Below are positions 50,189 through 64,000 of a DNA stretch of 64,000 bases, in pieces (the stretch's first letter is position 1; each line of letters opens with the position of its first letter). A model generated the notes under the pieces. That model made no database searches and had not been told where the DNA came from. It was given only the letters and a program-made list of their open reading frames with translations. Source of the DNA: Ooceraea biroi (lineage: Eukaryota; Arthropoda; Insecta; Hymenoptera; Formicidae); contig NC_039510.1 of NCBI RefSeq assembly GCF_003672135.1, positions 11,656,001-11,720,000 of the forward strand, read 5' to 3'. Made by a program: the position numbers and the translations under genes.

Positions 50189-53040
50189 GGACTTGTTTGC
50201 TTGAATGAAAAAAATATATTTACATTCTCTACTCTAAGGTATTTCACGTTTTACGAACGGAGCGTTTGTGCATACTATGCGTGCATAGCTACTTTTTAAG
50301 ATTTGTAACGAAGAGATATAGTTCAACGTCTCTTCAGCGTTAACAATGATATCCACGTCCTGTTAACGATGAACCGTTGCAACACGAATACATCATGACA
50401 GCGTTGCGTCGGCACTCACAAAGATCAAGCGCTATATTATAATTTCTCCGAGAGATGATATCTTGCTTGTGCCATAATGCGTTACAATGTCTGGTATTGT
50501 TGCTGCTATCAAGCTGCAACCTGTTTTCTTTGTCCGTATCTAGCGTGAATTATACGTAAGAACAGCAATCTAGCGCGCAAGGATCGCGCTTGTCCTTCGA
50601 CTGGTGAATTAATTACTCGACTTCCACGTGCTGGAAGTGGCGGAACAAATGATGACTGACCAGACAGGATAGTATTCATCAAACGACAAATTATTTAGCA
50701 GATTTAAGATTGACATAAAAATTTGATGACGGAACTAATCACGAAACAACATGAAAGTTTAATTACAGCTCGTCAACAACGTTCGCTTAAACTAATTAAT
50801 ACAAAGTTATGTTAATTACTCCTGAATCAAAATAATTTCACATCGCTCTTAAATTGCTCTTTTTAAATTCTTGTGAACTTTAACTAGAATAAACTGCTTG
50901 ATATTGCATATTGCATATTCTCGGTAAAGTCTGTTTGTTAAGACTGCCGCGTGATAATGATAAGAATGAAAAAATTGCAGAAAATGATAACTTGTCATAC
51001 CAACGACCCCTCGTTAAGAAAGAATCGAGGTCACGCCTGTCAAAGAATCTGTCAGTTCATTAACGCGGTAACGCCAATCTGCTCCGTACACACGTTTATA
51101 CATTTAACGTATGTTCTCATTATTCCCCCATAACGGAAATTGAATCCTTTTCCGATTGACGTCATTAAAATCGACTGAATTGGGTCATTAATGCGTGCAG
51201 TCGTGTGATACCTGCTCGGTACTGGCGAGCGCCAGCGCCGCATATTTAACTCTTCCCCGGGCTTTCACACACTTTCATAAAATGTGGCGTGCAGCTGCGA
51301 TCGACAACGGCACACTACAAAATTCTATGCATCGGCAGAACGCATGCACACTTCTTGATTTCTCCGCGGATAAAAATGCGAAAGACGATCCGCGTTCTCC
51401 GCGCGATCGCGGCATCCTATTTTTGGATCGGGCGCCGCTCGGCGCGATGACTTGTCGAGCAGAACGTTAAACAGGAATTTTTTAATTGTACCTCTAGCAC
51501 ATCCCACACGTTTAGGATGCACCTCGAATTAAATTCAAGGGCAGACACGTTCGCGAATGTGGCCGAGAGGAGAGCTGATGTATTAATTTATTAAGTGTTG
51601 CCAAGATTTATTTATACGCGTCCGTCTTCTGCGAATGCTGATGCGAGATGCACTACGTGGAATGCGGCAACTCGTTTCTCATTTCCAGGTGATGCTAAAT
51701 ATGCAACGTAATACGCATCCTGGGAAGTTTCTTGTAGGTCGACGTTCCCGTGCACGTGAATCCGTGGAAAATACAACGAAATCGCTTTTCCCCATGTCAC
51801 CGATACGATCGACCCGATAAAATGTAGCAGATCCGGTTATTTAGGCGCGTATAGTTGCAGAAACGCGGATCTACACACAGAATCCACTAAGGATAGATCG
51901 AGGTCACGATCGCTTTAACGGTAGTTCCTTCGGGCAATCACTTCGTTCACGAAACCGTCGGCACGATCGAACCTTAATTGCGTCACGGAAATTTCGTCAA
52001 TTTCATGGCTACTGGTCATCAATCGATGTGACTTCTTCGGACAAATCATATTTCCTAACTTTTCTAACTCTTATTTCATTGCCATATTATTTTTAAGTTT
52101 ATCTGCTACTTAATGTTTACTGTTGTACAATGTTGCTAAAAGAATATTACCTTGAATCAAGTCAAGTTATTTGTAAACTAAACGGTGCAATAGATTTTTG
52201 CATTAAATTTTATAATTGAATGTAATCGCTAAAGATAGTGCAGAGACTCATTGCATCTTTAAATTTCTCTTAACACCGATTTGAATTTTCATAATTTGTT
52301 AAAAGCGCTTTACATTCTATAAGGTGTTCTTTAGATATACTTAAGATTTGCCTGAAGAAAGGCTTTCAATTAATTTTCTCAAGTTCTCAACTACGTCGTC
52401 GACAGAATATCCGAGAAAATGGTCCCTCGAACGTCTTGAGTAGGAATGGGATCGAGCACATCGCGAGCGATGCTAGAGATTGGTACAATTTGAATTTGTA
52501 ATGAATGTCCCAAGGATGCTACTTGTATATGCAGCAAGATCTTGATGAGGTCAAACATTTCAATGAAATATATAACTGGATTAAATAAATAACATACATA
52601 TATAATTGCAAATTAAATTATATATAAATCCAGTTAATTATGTTAATAATCAAACTTAATTAATAATCAAACACTCTTCTATTAATTATTTACTATTCTA
52701 TAATATTATCCACAAGTATCAAGCTTCCTTTTAAAAATAGCTAGAAAATTCTAATTCAACAGTTCCTGCGAAAAATGAGTCACAGCGATACATAAGATAG
52801 GCATGAATCAGCACACATAGCGAGTTTCAGTTATTACTTCTAAATAATCCCATTCCCACTACATTTAAAGTGCTTTCATACATATACCATTTTCTAGTTC
52901 CTAAATATCGTTTTAGGTCTCAACAACAACCGATGCTATAAATCTACCAAACCGATACAACAACTTTGATAAACATTGCTCGAACGTTAACTTCGTTATC
53001 GAACGGAATTACACTTCGTCATTGAACTGATTCGGATTCG

Positions 53041-54560
53041 CAAGGTAATTCTCGATCCCATCCCTAACCTCGGGGCCGTTCCTACTTACGGGAAACACGG
53101 AGAGACGAGTCGATCGTGATCACGGTGATCGTCAGAGCAGCCTGGTCGATCGCCAGCTGTTCAAACCCGTCCGGACGACATCCCGGTGCTCGGATCGCAT
53201 CCCGCGACTTTTGTTGATGATCCCCGCCAGAGAAAGAGGACCGTCCTCGTCAACGCACTGGCATTCCTCTCTCGTTCGGTGTATCACGTCATCCCGGGAC
53301 CTCTTCTTCTAGCCACAGCTGATCTTATTCCTCAAGTTTGAGAGGGATTCATCAGCGAAAATGCTATCACTACTCCTTTAAGTCTTCAGGTATCTCGAGG
53401 AAAACTACGCAAGATGAAACGCGAACCGGACGCGCTTTCTTCTTCGGATTGTCCGTGTGTGCACACGTATGGATATGTGTGTATACCGGCTGCTGCTGCT
53501 GTTGCTGCGACCACTGTCGGATGAATGTGCCGAACGAAGGATTGAGAGGAATGGGAGGAATACAAGCCCTAAGGGATGCTCGGTATACCTGGAACTTACT
53601 ATTCACTCTAATATTTGCGGGCGAGCCTTGTTCTCGTGTCTTTTTAAACGCTCGTGTACGTGTATTTATTCTTTGAGAAATTTCAGGAGACGATTTTGGC
53701 GATCCTCAAGCTCCGAGTCCGAGACGAATTTTTCTCGTACGCACTTTCGGACCTTTCCCCGTAAGGGACCTTCGTCCGTTCCGGTCACGTGGTCACGCCG
53801 GACACTAAAAAGCGGCTGCTGGAGGCCGGTCGTCGGTTGCCGCCGGTCGCCACTCGAAAGGATACGCAAGGACCTGTTACGCGCACCTCCACATCAGCAG
53901 CCGGCACGTTCTCGACACGTTCTCCACGACGACGATGTTCGCCGCGCGACAACCTCCCTGTTACGATTTTCTCGGAGAAGCGGATACCCGCGCGACCATC
54001 TACGTTCGATGGCGACGTGGAACACGGCGTACCGACAATTTCAGTCGCGTCCCGGAGCCCGAGAAGTCCGGGATGAAAATACTCATCGTATATCGTGTCG
54101 GCGTCTCGCTCCGAACTGCCGCCAGACGCCAGACGAAGTCTTCGACTAGGGGGCCGTTCGAGGATCGAGAGGGGAGCCCGGAAAGAGCGAAAGAGACAGA
54201 GACAGAGAGAGAGAAGGATAGAGAAAGAGAGGGAGAGAGCGAGAGAGAGAGAGAGAGATAGTCGATTGGTCAACTTACGTGGCCCCAACGGGAAGGGAGA
54301 TGCCTCCGGGACTCAGGGGCATTGGGGAACACATGGGAAGCCATGAGGGAATAGTGTCTGCACCGACCAGATCAAGGAGGAGACGATGCCTTTGTATGTC
54401 GTATGGCAGACGAATGGGGCTTCAATCCGCTCGCGTGCCTGCACAGCCCTTCGCAGAGCGACAAGTCGAGGACGAGCGAGAGATTGATTCAAAACTATAA
54501 TTTAAAACGCGATTTTTCTCCGGTGAGATCCGACGATGAGAAATCGTCAAGAGGAAAGGG
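53041..54560. promoter_or_regulatory. GC-rich CpG-bearing island, candidate promoter/first-exon region
   Basis: About 1.5 kb of distinctly GC- and CpG-rich sequence between AT-rich flanks. On the minus strand it has strong donor-like sites GTAAGTAGG (at 53090) and GTAAGTTGA (at 54276), and it contains a GA tract. The long overlapping ORFs on both strands here mostly reflect the lack of stops in GC-rich DNA. I infer a promoter with alternative non-coding first exons on the minus strand, possibly serving GT92. Confidence 0.35.
54181..54259. repeat. (GA)n / (GAGACA)n purine tract
   Basis: An almost 80-base purine run within the GC-rich island. It could act as GAGA-type promoter sequence. Confidence 0.85.
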
Positions 54561-54700
54561 GGAAATTATATTTTTGAAAAATCCATTTTTAGACGTGCAT
54601 ATAACGTGACCTATGTATTTTGGTAATTGATGTAATATGTTGCATAATCGCATAATAAATATCACAGGCATATCGAATTGAGCCTTTATATTGTCTCATT

Positions 54701-55154
54701 AGGGAACATCGCGAATCCGAAAATTCTGATTTTGATGAAACTTTATATACATGTAGGGGGTATTAATAGATGAATTAAAAATTTTTTTCATATGTATCTC
54801 GAAAATTATTCGAAATATTAAAAAATGTTTTACACAAAAGTTTCATAGTAAAAACTTTCTATTTAACCACATTAAGAAAATTTATACAAAAACAATTTTT
54901 GAAAACAGTTTTTTTAAATATTTGTTTTTTAATTATTTTTTTAATTTTATTAAGGTGATTAAATAGAGTTTTAACATAAAACTTTTGTATATCGAGAAAA
55001 GCAAAAAGTTACTCTACATATGGAGGATGATTCCGTTAAACTTTCCGTTATTCCGTTATTTTTGGACCGTAACTGACAATTTTTATATTCACCTATTAAC
55101 TCCTCTTACATATGTATAAAGTTTCATCAAAATCAGATTTTCGCGATGTTCCCT
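54701..55154. mobile_element. Foldback MITE-like element with about 90-bp terminal inverted repeats
   Basis: Termini AGGGAACATCGCGA and its reverse complement TCGCGATGTTCCCT. Similarity continues inward through TGATTTTGATGAAACTTTAT and TTAATAG. Inner segments around ACAAAAGTTT and TATTTAA also pair, so nearly the whole 454 bases can fold back. It encodes no protein and is AT-rich between GC-bearing ends. No clear target-site duplication was seen (flanks CATT and TGTC), so the superfamily is not assigned. No second copy was noticed in the window. Confidence 0.75.
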
Positions 55155-55657
55155 TGTCAGTAACGTAATACGTGATGTATACGTCGATTAGCACTATAGT
55201 TTTTAAACTAAACTGAGGGATTATAGAGTTTTATTTATTAGGAACAAAATCTTTTTCGGTTTTTAAATAATATTATTTTTATAAATAATATTTTTATAAA
55301 TAGTATATGCATACATCCACAACTGCTTTTAGAGCATCATATAACATCATATATAACAATTAGAATTATTTAAAAAGTTAGTAAATGTATTTTTATTCTA
55401 GAATATCTCATTTTATCTAATAAATTCTTTTTATATCATTCAAACATTGAAAGCTAATTGATCTACTATCTACAATAACCGAATATAATTAACCGAAACG
55501 GGTTCTTGGAACCCTTCTTCTTCTCAAATAGTAAGATGTTCTTTTCTTTGATTGTCGAGAATACCGAAACTTCAAACTATATTCTTAAGATTGAATTAAT
55601 CTAGTTAATATTTTCCTTATTAATATTTAATGAGACTACATAATACGTAGAGTGAGA

Positions 55658-55676
55658 TACACACACACACACACAT
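55658..55676. repeat. (AC)n microsatellite
   Basis: About nine AC units, followed by ATATATG. Confidence 0.9.
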
Positions 55677-56821
55677 ATATGTAGAAACCGTTCTCATGAT
55701 CTTTTTATTTTTATTTTTCCAAAAGATTGCTGCTGTCGCCAAAGACATGCAACAATCAAATTTTGTTATTAATTAAAACATTATTTTGACAATTGTTCTA
55801 CATATATAATTGTGCTGAATCAAGAGAGTAAGAGTTGAAAGACATGTTTGAAAATGGTCGTGAGAGAAACGGATTAATTATCTCTCTATACTTTTCTTTT
55901 GCAAATCAACTAGATCTATCGTTATCCATCGCAAATAAACAACTAACTAAACAACAAATTAACAACAAATTAAACTTAAATACTCAATATCTATATCTTT
56001 CAGATCTACACAACTTCGTGCGCGTGAGAACAATATCAAAGATTTAAAATCCTCTCTCCTGAATCGTTCGTCGGAATTCTAGGTGGAATTTAAGCGGTTC
56101 GTTTCCTTGTTAGGATTGCTGAAGTGCCAGGAAGTTGGGCCATAATTAACTCTCCGATTGTATCAAAAAATTATCACATGATGAAGGCGAAATCGGCCCG
56201 AAGACACTTTAGAGACACTAGAAATTATACGGGAAGAATTATGAGATAGTACGGAGAGTAAAAGGATTCCAGTGCGGTCTGCTGTAACTAACACAGGGGA
56301 TCACGATCCCGGCAACTTTCTCAGCTATGAATTTAAAGGACGTGCCATCATCCATCGACCCGACAAGTGGCTTGTGCGATCTTAATCGGCCGAACGTATC
56401 CTGAACTGAAATCGAACGAAAGTAAGTTCAATCGAGACAAAACTGATTTTCTCGTTTGACAAAATGTGCACAATTAATCTTTCTCGCTGTTGTAGAACTA
56501 CATGTTTCAATGACATCGTCTATCTAAAGCAAATCAATCCTTACAATCCTTAATTCGATACAGATTTAATAATAATGCTCAAATCGCTTGTAAAAAGAAC
56601 ACTTTCACCTGTTTTCCACGATTTTATAAAAATATCTGAATGATTGCATTTAAGATTTTATACGAAACTGCGAAATGTTTCTTGTGGTTTAAAGTAATGG
56701 AACAAATTATGATTATAGAGTAGTATGCGTGTGTGTATGTGTATAGATAAGGATGTAATACAGACATATATAATGTTACTACAGACAAAGAGAACAATAA
56801 TGTAGACAGGAAAGAGAAAGG

Positions 56822-56824
<3 letters not shown>

Positions 56825-56856
<32 letters not shown>
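56825..56856. repeat. (TA)n microsatellite
   Basis: Sixteen uninterrupted TA units. Confidence 0.97.
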
Positions 56857-56860
<4 letters not shown>

Positions 56861-59800
56861 AACGTAAAAAAATAGCCATAATTTTCGCTGACATGTACGT
56901 TTTACGAATTATTTATCTCAAACGAGAATGAAAAATAATATTTATCGAAGGCAAAGAGCTTTGTTCGACAAACGTTACTGAAATCTGTGTGGCAACCTGT
57001 TCCTTAATTATGATGGAACGAGTAAGTGTGGCGATCGATGTCACACATACAAGCTTGATGATTTCTTTTTTTCCTTACCATTATATTGCGCGTGTTCGAT
57101 TAAGTAACAAATGTGAGTACGTACTCAATACCGAATTGAACGAAGGAGAGTGGCTCACGAAAACTGGGTTACAGGTCATAAAAACGAAATAAGATATGCC
57201 GAACTTGAAATATAGGACGACAAAATCTGTTGACCACATTGTAATATCGTAGATAAAGCCTGACTGACTATCTGTGGAATATTGCGACTTAACTCTTCAT
57301 ATCCCATTTCTGACGGTAGATAAAGCTACAAATATTAATAGATAAATAAAATAGATAAAACATATTTTTTTCAGGAATATGTGTACACGTGCGGATTTAA
57401 AGAGAATGACGAAACCAGTGATGTAAGCATTTATACATAACGTAAATAATTAGTTAAACTTATATGCAGTGAATAGAAAAATTGATCGGCTTAAGATACA
57501 TAAATCTATCAAAGCGATTTTATTCAGAGATAGAAAGGAGCATTATGTATAATTTGCAGTATATCGAAAAATACGTACTAATGAAAACACACGTAATACT
57601 ATTGCATTATTACTTGTTGCATTTAATAAAGCGAGATCTCTTGCGCGGAAAGAATTGCGTTTTGGATTGCATGTCGGATTTCCAATCGCACGACCCATCG
57701 TGGATTCTTCGTTGAAGAAAAATGACAGGATACATCTTAAGTAAGGCCTTCCCAACGAAAGGAACAATGAATAGAATGCTCGTGGTCCGCGAGCAAAGCC
57801 CGCAACTGGGACGCGACTGTCATGATCATCATTACGGACAATAATTGTTTCAAGGGATTTCCTCGATATTCGCACCAACACTGACACAACTGGGTATATT
57901 CGCTTCAGCTGTCTGTATAGACCGTCTCAAAAGATGCATTCGGATTTTATGTGTGCTCAAAAATTTAAGACTTTGTAGACTATCGCTTTGCGCATCTATT
58001 TTAAAATAATTTAAATTATCAATATTATTAGATGTCTTGATAATAAATAAGAACTTTAGAATACGTAACATCTCTCTCTGTTGTGTATCGATAGAAAAGT
58101 TACGTGAGGTTACCTATCGCGAGACTCGATCAAAATACTTTGAGTATCAACATCTTGCAATTAAAGATTCGCCTTGCTATTAGATAACTGATTTTTTAAT
58201 CGACTTCAAGTATCCGTTTGAAAAACATATATGATTTCTTGAACAGATACCATGTATTATTATTGAACTATTATATTCTGCAACGCAAAGAGATTGCACT
58301 TGGTTTATCATGAACAATAATTGGTATAATGATAAATCAGTAGTACTAACGGAAAAATGTATGTACGCATTAACAGCAAATTGTGATCTATTGTTTAAGA
58401 CATGGAAATATGTTGTACAATATTATCTTATCAGATCATAAATTTACTTATGCAGCCGAGATAAGTGTTTTTTTCCTTTTGACACGTAGATTCCGATCAG
58501 TTATTAAGATATCAATTGCTTCTTCGACAATACTTTTTCATAGTAGATATGAATAATTATTATATGAAAATGATAAGAGAGCGATACGGTAAGGTACTTT
58601 TTATAACAATGTTGCTTTTACTGTTATTTCAATCTGTAATGCATAACAATTAAAAGCAAAATATTTTCGCACATAAACTACCATATTTAAATGTATACTT
58701 GTTTATTTATTATACATCATTAGCGCGCTTTAATAAGTAGATTGGAAATTTAACGGTTCTAACTGTTTCCCAACAAGTAACTTTTGCATTTCCTCTATTA
58801 TACTGACTTCATCGAGCCAGCGACAGTGCAGTTTTGTATTACAGAACTGTTAACGACCAGTGTACAGGATATGTAATTACTCGCGCTCAACTGTTACGAT
58901 CGTTGAAGATCCCGCTCATCGCTCGGTGCCGTAATCGATCTGAGAAAGATGCTTTGATATGCGAAAGAAACCACAAGATTGCTGTTACAATCAAATACAC
59001 AATCAAATACTTATAAAAATCAATTTGCACAAGATTGTTTAAAGTATTGAAAAATTAGATTACTTTCTATTATCAATGCAATCAGCATATATTCTTCCTC
59101 TTTAAAAAAAATGCATTCTTTTTGTTTACTGCTAAGAGAGGATAAGTATTATAAATGGATATATTGAGTCAGTTAAAAAGTTTGGTTCGATTTTTGCGTT
59201 AAAATTTATTTTATTGCACTTAGTAGAAACAAATTATTGACCAACTAAATAATCACTATTGTTGTCTATGACTAGACATTATTTATACTATAGACATTAT
59301 CAACATCGTTGCCTTTATTTTATATATTTTATTGCATATTTTGATATTGAAAAAGGAAAGAAACTTTTAGACTGACCTAATATAAAAGAAAGTATGTAAC
59401 GTATGTAACGTAATTATATACTTTCTTTGTAGTCTTTCCATTCGTATTATAATACTTTTATTGTATTTAAAATTTATCGTATTGGAAATTCTGAGACTTA
59501 GAGTTAAATTTTATTTTCGATCATAATCAATGCACGCAACTCAAATATCCTATTGCGAGATGTAACGATAAAGCTTTGCTTGCAGCGCGCTTTTCAAGCC
59601 GAAATTGCGATGAAATTTGCAATATGCTACATATCGATAACGATATAACGCGTGCAAAAGCGATATCACTCCGCGCAAAGAGAAACGATATCGCTCCGCT
59701 TCGAATCACATTGATCTCACATATATACATATTGTATATATGTCGTTATATTTCAAATATTGCATATCGACGTGTTTCTCAATCATTTTATAAATAAAAA

Positions 59801-60608
59801 TTAAGCTTCCGCTTATGATTATATATAGCCTAGAGTTTTCTGCTACATTTACTCGATTTTCCATAGAATGCACTCAACATCAATCACTGTTCTAGTATTA
59901 GAAATTGAAGAAGTAGTGGCTTACCGTATAATTGGCAAGCTTTACGGGAAGAACGAGAAGCAGCGCAATTTGCGAATGAAGAATTTATCAACTGGAGACT
60001 GCACTATGGACTATGCGAATGGAGTATGTTACCTAACGCAAGAGCTCACTCGTCGGCCAATCGTCAAGGAGATGCAAACAAGTCAGCTTTTCACGCTCAT
60101 TCGAGTGATTGTGACGAATCGCATCCATTACTGAATGACCGGTCCGAGAGCAAATCAAACCCGTGAATATCGTTTCGTCACGAAAATTGCGGTCTAGTAA
60201 GTGAGAAGAGTATTTTCTCTCACATCCCGTGAGTTCATTTTGCGTTCGACCTTTACTTGCAAATCTGCAACATACACTCGGTGATATTAATAGATGGTAT
60301 TAATATAAAGTGTAAAGGCGTGGTTCCTCTCGTGCCAAGCTCCGACTATCTAGTCACAAAGGCGGAAAAAATCTTCAGTTTTGTTACAGAACAAGGTGAT
60401 AAAGCAAGTACTTGACTTCAGTAAATAAGAAGGAGCAATGGAAAGTGAAATGGTAAGAGAAGAGAAGAGGAACCAAAAAGGGAATTATTAAATGTTTATA
60501 ATAAAAATATCTATAATTCTATGTAATAAATTTTTACCAGTTCCTTTTAACGCTAGAAACTTGTACTGAAAATTAATAATATTAGTATTGTTAAGTTGTT
60601 ATTTTTTA

Positions 60609-60629
60609 GAACTATGAACTATGAACTAT
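60609..60629. repeat. Three copies of GAACTAT
   Basis: A perfect 7-base unit repeated three times. Confidence 0.9.
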
Positions 60630-63600
60630 GCACGTTGTGGAATGTCATAGATGTATCATGTTACATACATAGATGTGAGATGAAGCTTAATATGTAAGTA
60701 TTGTTTTAATATCATCTTGTATCTAATATTTTCTTTCAGTTCAGAGAAATATAATACATCAACGAGAGGAATGATACCGATTCCGATTATATTTGATAAG
60801 CTTGTTCAAGTGCGAGCTTCTGAAATAAATTTGTCTGTTTTTCGTAAGATTTATAACACCGGTTTATAACGAGTAAATCCTCTCGACGATAATACGTGGC
60901 AATTAGATAATGGATCGCAACGCGGAAGTTTAATTAAGAATACAATGGGCATCAAAGTTTAAATCGTGCGTACATGCCTAAAGAACGCGTAAAAGCAGGA
61001 TGTTTTTCGACAGTGTAAGAAGCGAAAGTCTTACACGTTTCTCAGCAAAGTCGTAAATTTACAATTTAAGGACCACGAATCAACATTTCGCAATGGCGCT
61101 GTGCGGTTAAAAGAGCTGACCAAGATGAGTCGCGTCGTAAGAAAGTACGCTTTAAGAACGTGAGGCATTCGTTAATAACACAAAGAACAATTTTACGATA
61201 GCACTAGCGATAATATCCTTGACTAACTATTGACGATCTAACAATACTGTGTTTAAATAGATCACGCGTAATTCTTAAGGACATCCGGTATCCAAACAAC
61301 GAACGTATTCTTATCGAGAAGATATTATATCATGTTTGCTCGCTCCATTTTCCACAGAAATCTTTATTGCTTTATTGCTTTTACGCAGTATTGCAAAAGT
61401 GATGGTCTTATATAGGATAACTGTTGGATTGTTACGCTGTAGGAAGTTAATTCTTCTTTTATTTGCGCAATTCGCGTTCCGCAGATAGCTTACTTACGTG
61501 AGATTCTGATAACACAATGATGTAGCAATAAAGTAATCTTGCCGGAGAAATTTTAAATACAATAATATTCGTGCTGTGAAATTTATAATGTAATAATTAT
61601 ATCATCTTTAATGTTGTCAATACTTTTCATACTTAATAGTTTAATTAACACTCTAACGCGTTGATAACAAATATTATTATGAAATGTCTATTAAAAATTA
61701 AATAAAAATATCCATGTAAAATAAAATATCCATGTATAATTCCCGTAGATAGATATATAATACATTTAAACTTTTAATAATTATAGTAAAAAGCAAGTTA
61801 TTTGCATAATATAAATATTGAAGATTTAATATGTACCTAAACAACCTAAAAATTAAAAACTTTTTTAATAACGTACATAATAATATATACGATACTTGTA
61901 AGAAATCATCGTTTTAATTTAACTATCGTATTTTTTTAGTTTTTATTATAGACATGCTGGTAACTGTTTTATCCGAGTAAAAGGAGTTCGGATAGAAGTA
62001 GCATAGAAGTAGCGGCACATTCATAATTGTCAAACAACAATCATCGCAGCCTAGAATGATTATTTATGATCATCCGGTGATCAAATTGATCTTGATTTAT
62101 AAGCCTCTAGTCCGGTTTTACAACGTTCATCGTGCAACTAATCGTCCATCATTACCGGTAATTCGGTTGCTTCGCCATCATCATTAATCGTGCAATTTTG
62201 CGCGACTTGTCGATCGTGCCGCGATTGCACCTCTGTTTAGCTGCACGAATCGATCGCGACCGCAAAGAAATGTTCGTGTTTTGCAAAGATACCCCACCCC
62301 ACGGTGCTTTCCTCCATTTTATTCGATGCATCTGAGAGATCAATCCAATCGAGGAACTTTTGCATGATTCATAAATACGATACCCGGGAAAACCAACGGA
62401 GAAGCAAGGCATCAATTAGAAAAGATAGTAGCCGAAGCAACCGGCCTCGGATTTATCGATAGTCGTTGCTAGGCGTGATGTCATTTCGCGTTTTTGCCAG
62501 CGTCATTACGTCTTCTTTACGGTGCGCGCGCGATGACTATTTGCTAGATTTTATCGTTATAACACAGGGTTCTCGACGCGTCCTTGCGAAATTCCTTGCG
62601 AAGAGCCTTTGACAAAGACGTTATTAATGCACACATCATGTTAACTAAACACTAAAACTCGGAATGCGCAACACTGAGCAGGCTGGTTTTCTTACAAAAT
62701 TACGGAGAAATGTTAGAAACGCCCAGTCGTATATTAATTGGTACAATGCTAAACACTACAAATTTGAAAAATGTTTTATTATATTATTGCTCGGCAAAAA
62801 TACCAAATGTCTTATTAGACTTGTGTGTTGGTGAGAATAATGTAATTTTGTAAATTTACGTGTACTGTTGAAAATTGAGAGAAAAAGAAATATTGTTAAT
62901 AGAAGAGCTGGTATATCTCGTATAATTCTACCTGCATAATTAATAATGCATGCAATTAACTTGATAATATGTAGATTGAAAACCACACACGCGAAAATTA
63001 TATAATAAATGAGTCACTCTCGAATAATAACACGAAACTGTTATCAACATGTTGCATTATTCTAAATGCAAATGATGAAAGACATTGAAGTTAATAATTG
63101 AAGAGTAACAGAAAAAGCAGCAAGATGATAGGTTTACAAGAAGTTGAAAATTTTAAGAACACAAATCTTGTATCTTGCAGAAATTCCATCTCAAGCATGC
63201 TCGCCGCAAGTTTTTTCCATATTTTAGAAAACACGATAGATTCGATTATGGCAGCTATTTAAACGGTCGCAAACCTTAAACCATAAAGCGTGATGGAAAC
63301 AGCGAGCCATCCGATGGCAGCGAAAGTAATTCAATTTCTAATCGACCGCATGCTCCGGTTGCATCTCGAGCGTATACTTTATACGCTCCGTACTTCCGGA
63401 TGAACAATAAAAAAACGGTGCAAAAACTGCGAACGTGAGTCTTGTGTAACGTTCTATCGAGAAGAAGTGCGAATCGTCAGAAAAATGGAAGCATCAGTTG
63501 AATCGAATTGAATGGAATGAAATAGTACAAAAGTAATACTATCACGAATGAATTAACGAAGAAGAATCATGAAAGACATGTAGACGAAATTGAATTCAAT

Positions 63601-63669
63601 TTACATAAAATTATTCGAATTATACTCATTAATATTATACAATCGCTTATATTTGACACTTTCTTTTTC

Positions 63670-63700
63670 TCCCTCCCTCTCTCTCTCTCTCTCTCTCTCT
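63670..63700. repeat. (CT)n microsatellite
   Basis: CCCTCCC followed by about 12 CT units. Confidence 0.92.
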
Positions 63701-64000
63701 TTTTCTCATGCAGTATTCACTTATTAATTTTACTATACATTATATGTAACAAAGTGATTCTCGTTCGCGAATTCAATCCACCAGTTTGTTACACCCGGAC
63801 GCGACACCCCATTAATTCGAATAATCAAAGTAGCCTCCTCGACGTAGCCGAAAAATTATGCACCTTAAGCCGCGCGTTAACGCGTGCACAATCCGCACGC
63901 GCCTTCTTATCATAAAGTGCACCAGCTATAAATTCACTGTCAGATACTGTCAGCATACGCGAAGAACGTAATCCTTTCTGCGCTGGTCTGACATCGTGAA

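Larger units (their letters stand above)
40926..53040. other. Upstream of GT92: long non-coding stretch, probable 5' UTR intron
   Basis: Contains GC-rich patches (41500-41880, 46000-46600, 48960-49200, 51190-51470) and AT-rich stretches (41990-42380, 44980-45190, 46800-47460, 52080-52760). Also contains a 13-bp minisatellite, a possible small peptide ORF and a 221-codon ORF. No known protein family was recognised on either strand. Confidence 0.45.
55155..64000. other. AT-rich non-coding stretch, no gene recognised
   Basis: Mostly AT-rich DNA with short GC-richer patches (about 57650-57860, 62150-62570, 63780-63920). Contains CA, TA and CT microsatellites and a GAACTAT triplication. ORFs are short and without family features. 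Confidence 0.5.

Noticed and set aside
53457..54149. 230-codon plus-strand ORF and overlapping 167-codon minus ORF
   Set aside because: The plus ORF lacks an ATG at its start. Both lie in GC-rich DNA poor in stops and partly encode the GA repeat, and neither shows a domain.
1..64000. tRNA, rRNA, CRISPR, operon or bacterial features
   Set aside because: No GGTTCGAATCC-type T-loops within a cloverleaf context, no rRNA-like blocks and no regular spacer-repeat array were seen. Gene structure is eukaryotic.

Overview
The window looks like nuclear DNA of an insect, most likely a hymenopteran and possibly an ant (inference). Coding exons are short, split by AT-rich introns with GT..AG borders, and scattered among long non-coding stretches with many microsatellites. 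GC-rich CpG-bearing patches alternate with very AT-rich ones. No bacterial operon, rRNA, tRNA or CRISPR array was seen. Gene models below were built by hand from splice sites, reading-frame phase and protein family motifs.

Four protein-coding loci are supported; three lie on the minus strand. (1) 12558-13493: the first two coding exons of a two-pore-domain potassium (K2P) channel, 'K2P-A'. It stops at the split glycine of the first selectivity filter, and the rest must lie left of the window or be missing. (2) 18010-31521: a complete ten-exon K2P channel, 'K2P-B', predicted at 612 residues, with both filters, four membrane segments, a cytosolic TM2-TM3 loop of nearly 300 residues and an acidic tail. 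(3) 38302-40831: a two-exon glycosyltransferase family 92 (DUF23) type II membrane enzyme of 582 residues. Its 5' UTR is split, and its promoter may lie about 12 kb upstream in a GC-rich island at 53.0-54.6 kb.

(4) On the plus strand, wholly inside the 8.3 kb intron 3 of K2P-B, sits a five-exon gene (27596-29839). It encodes a secreted Gly/Pro/Tyr/Asn-rich protein of 283 residues with six clustered cysteines. It has its own TATA box, upstream ORFs and poly(A) signal, so it appears to be an independently transcribed nested antisense gene.

Upstream of K2P-B, 32351-32430 resembles a broken copy of the K2P-B exon that follows the first filter. With K2P-A this suggests local duplication and decay of K2P channels. 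A 454-bp foldback element (MITE-like) lies at 54701-55154, and a six-copy 13-bp minisatellite at 48349-48426. A possible small secreted-peptide ORF is at 43250-43429. The rest (1-12.5 kb, 41-53 kb, 55-64 kb) shows only simple repeats and ORFs I take to be chance.
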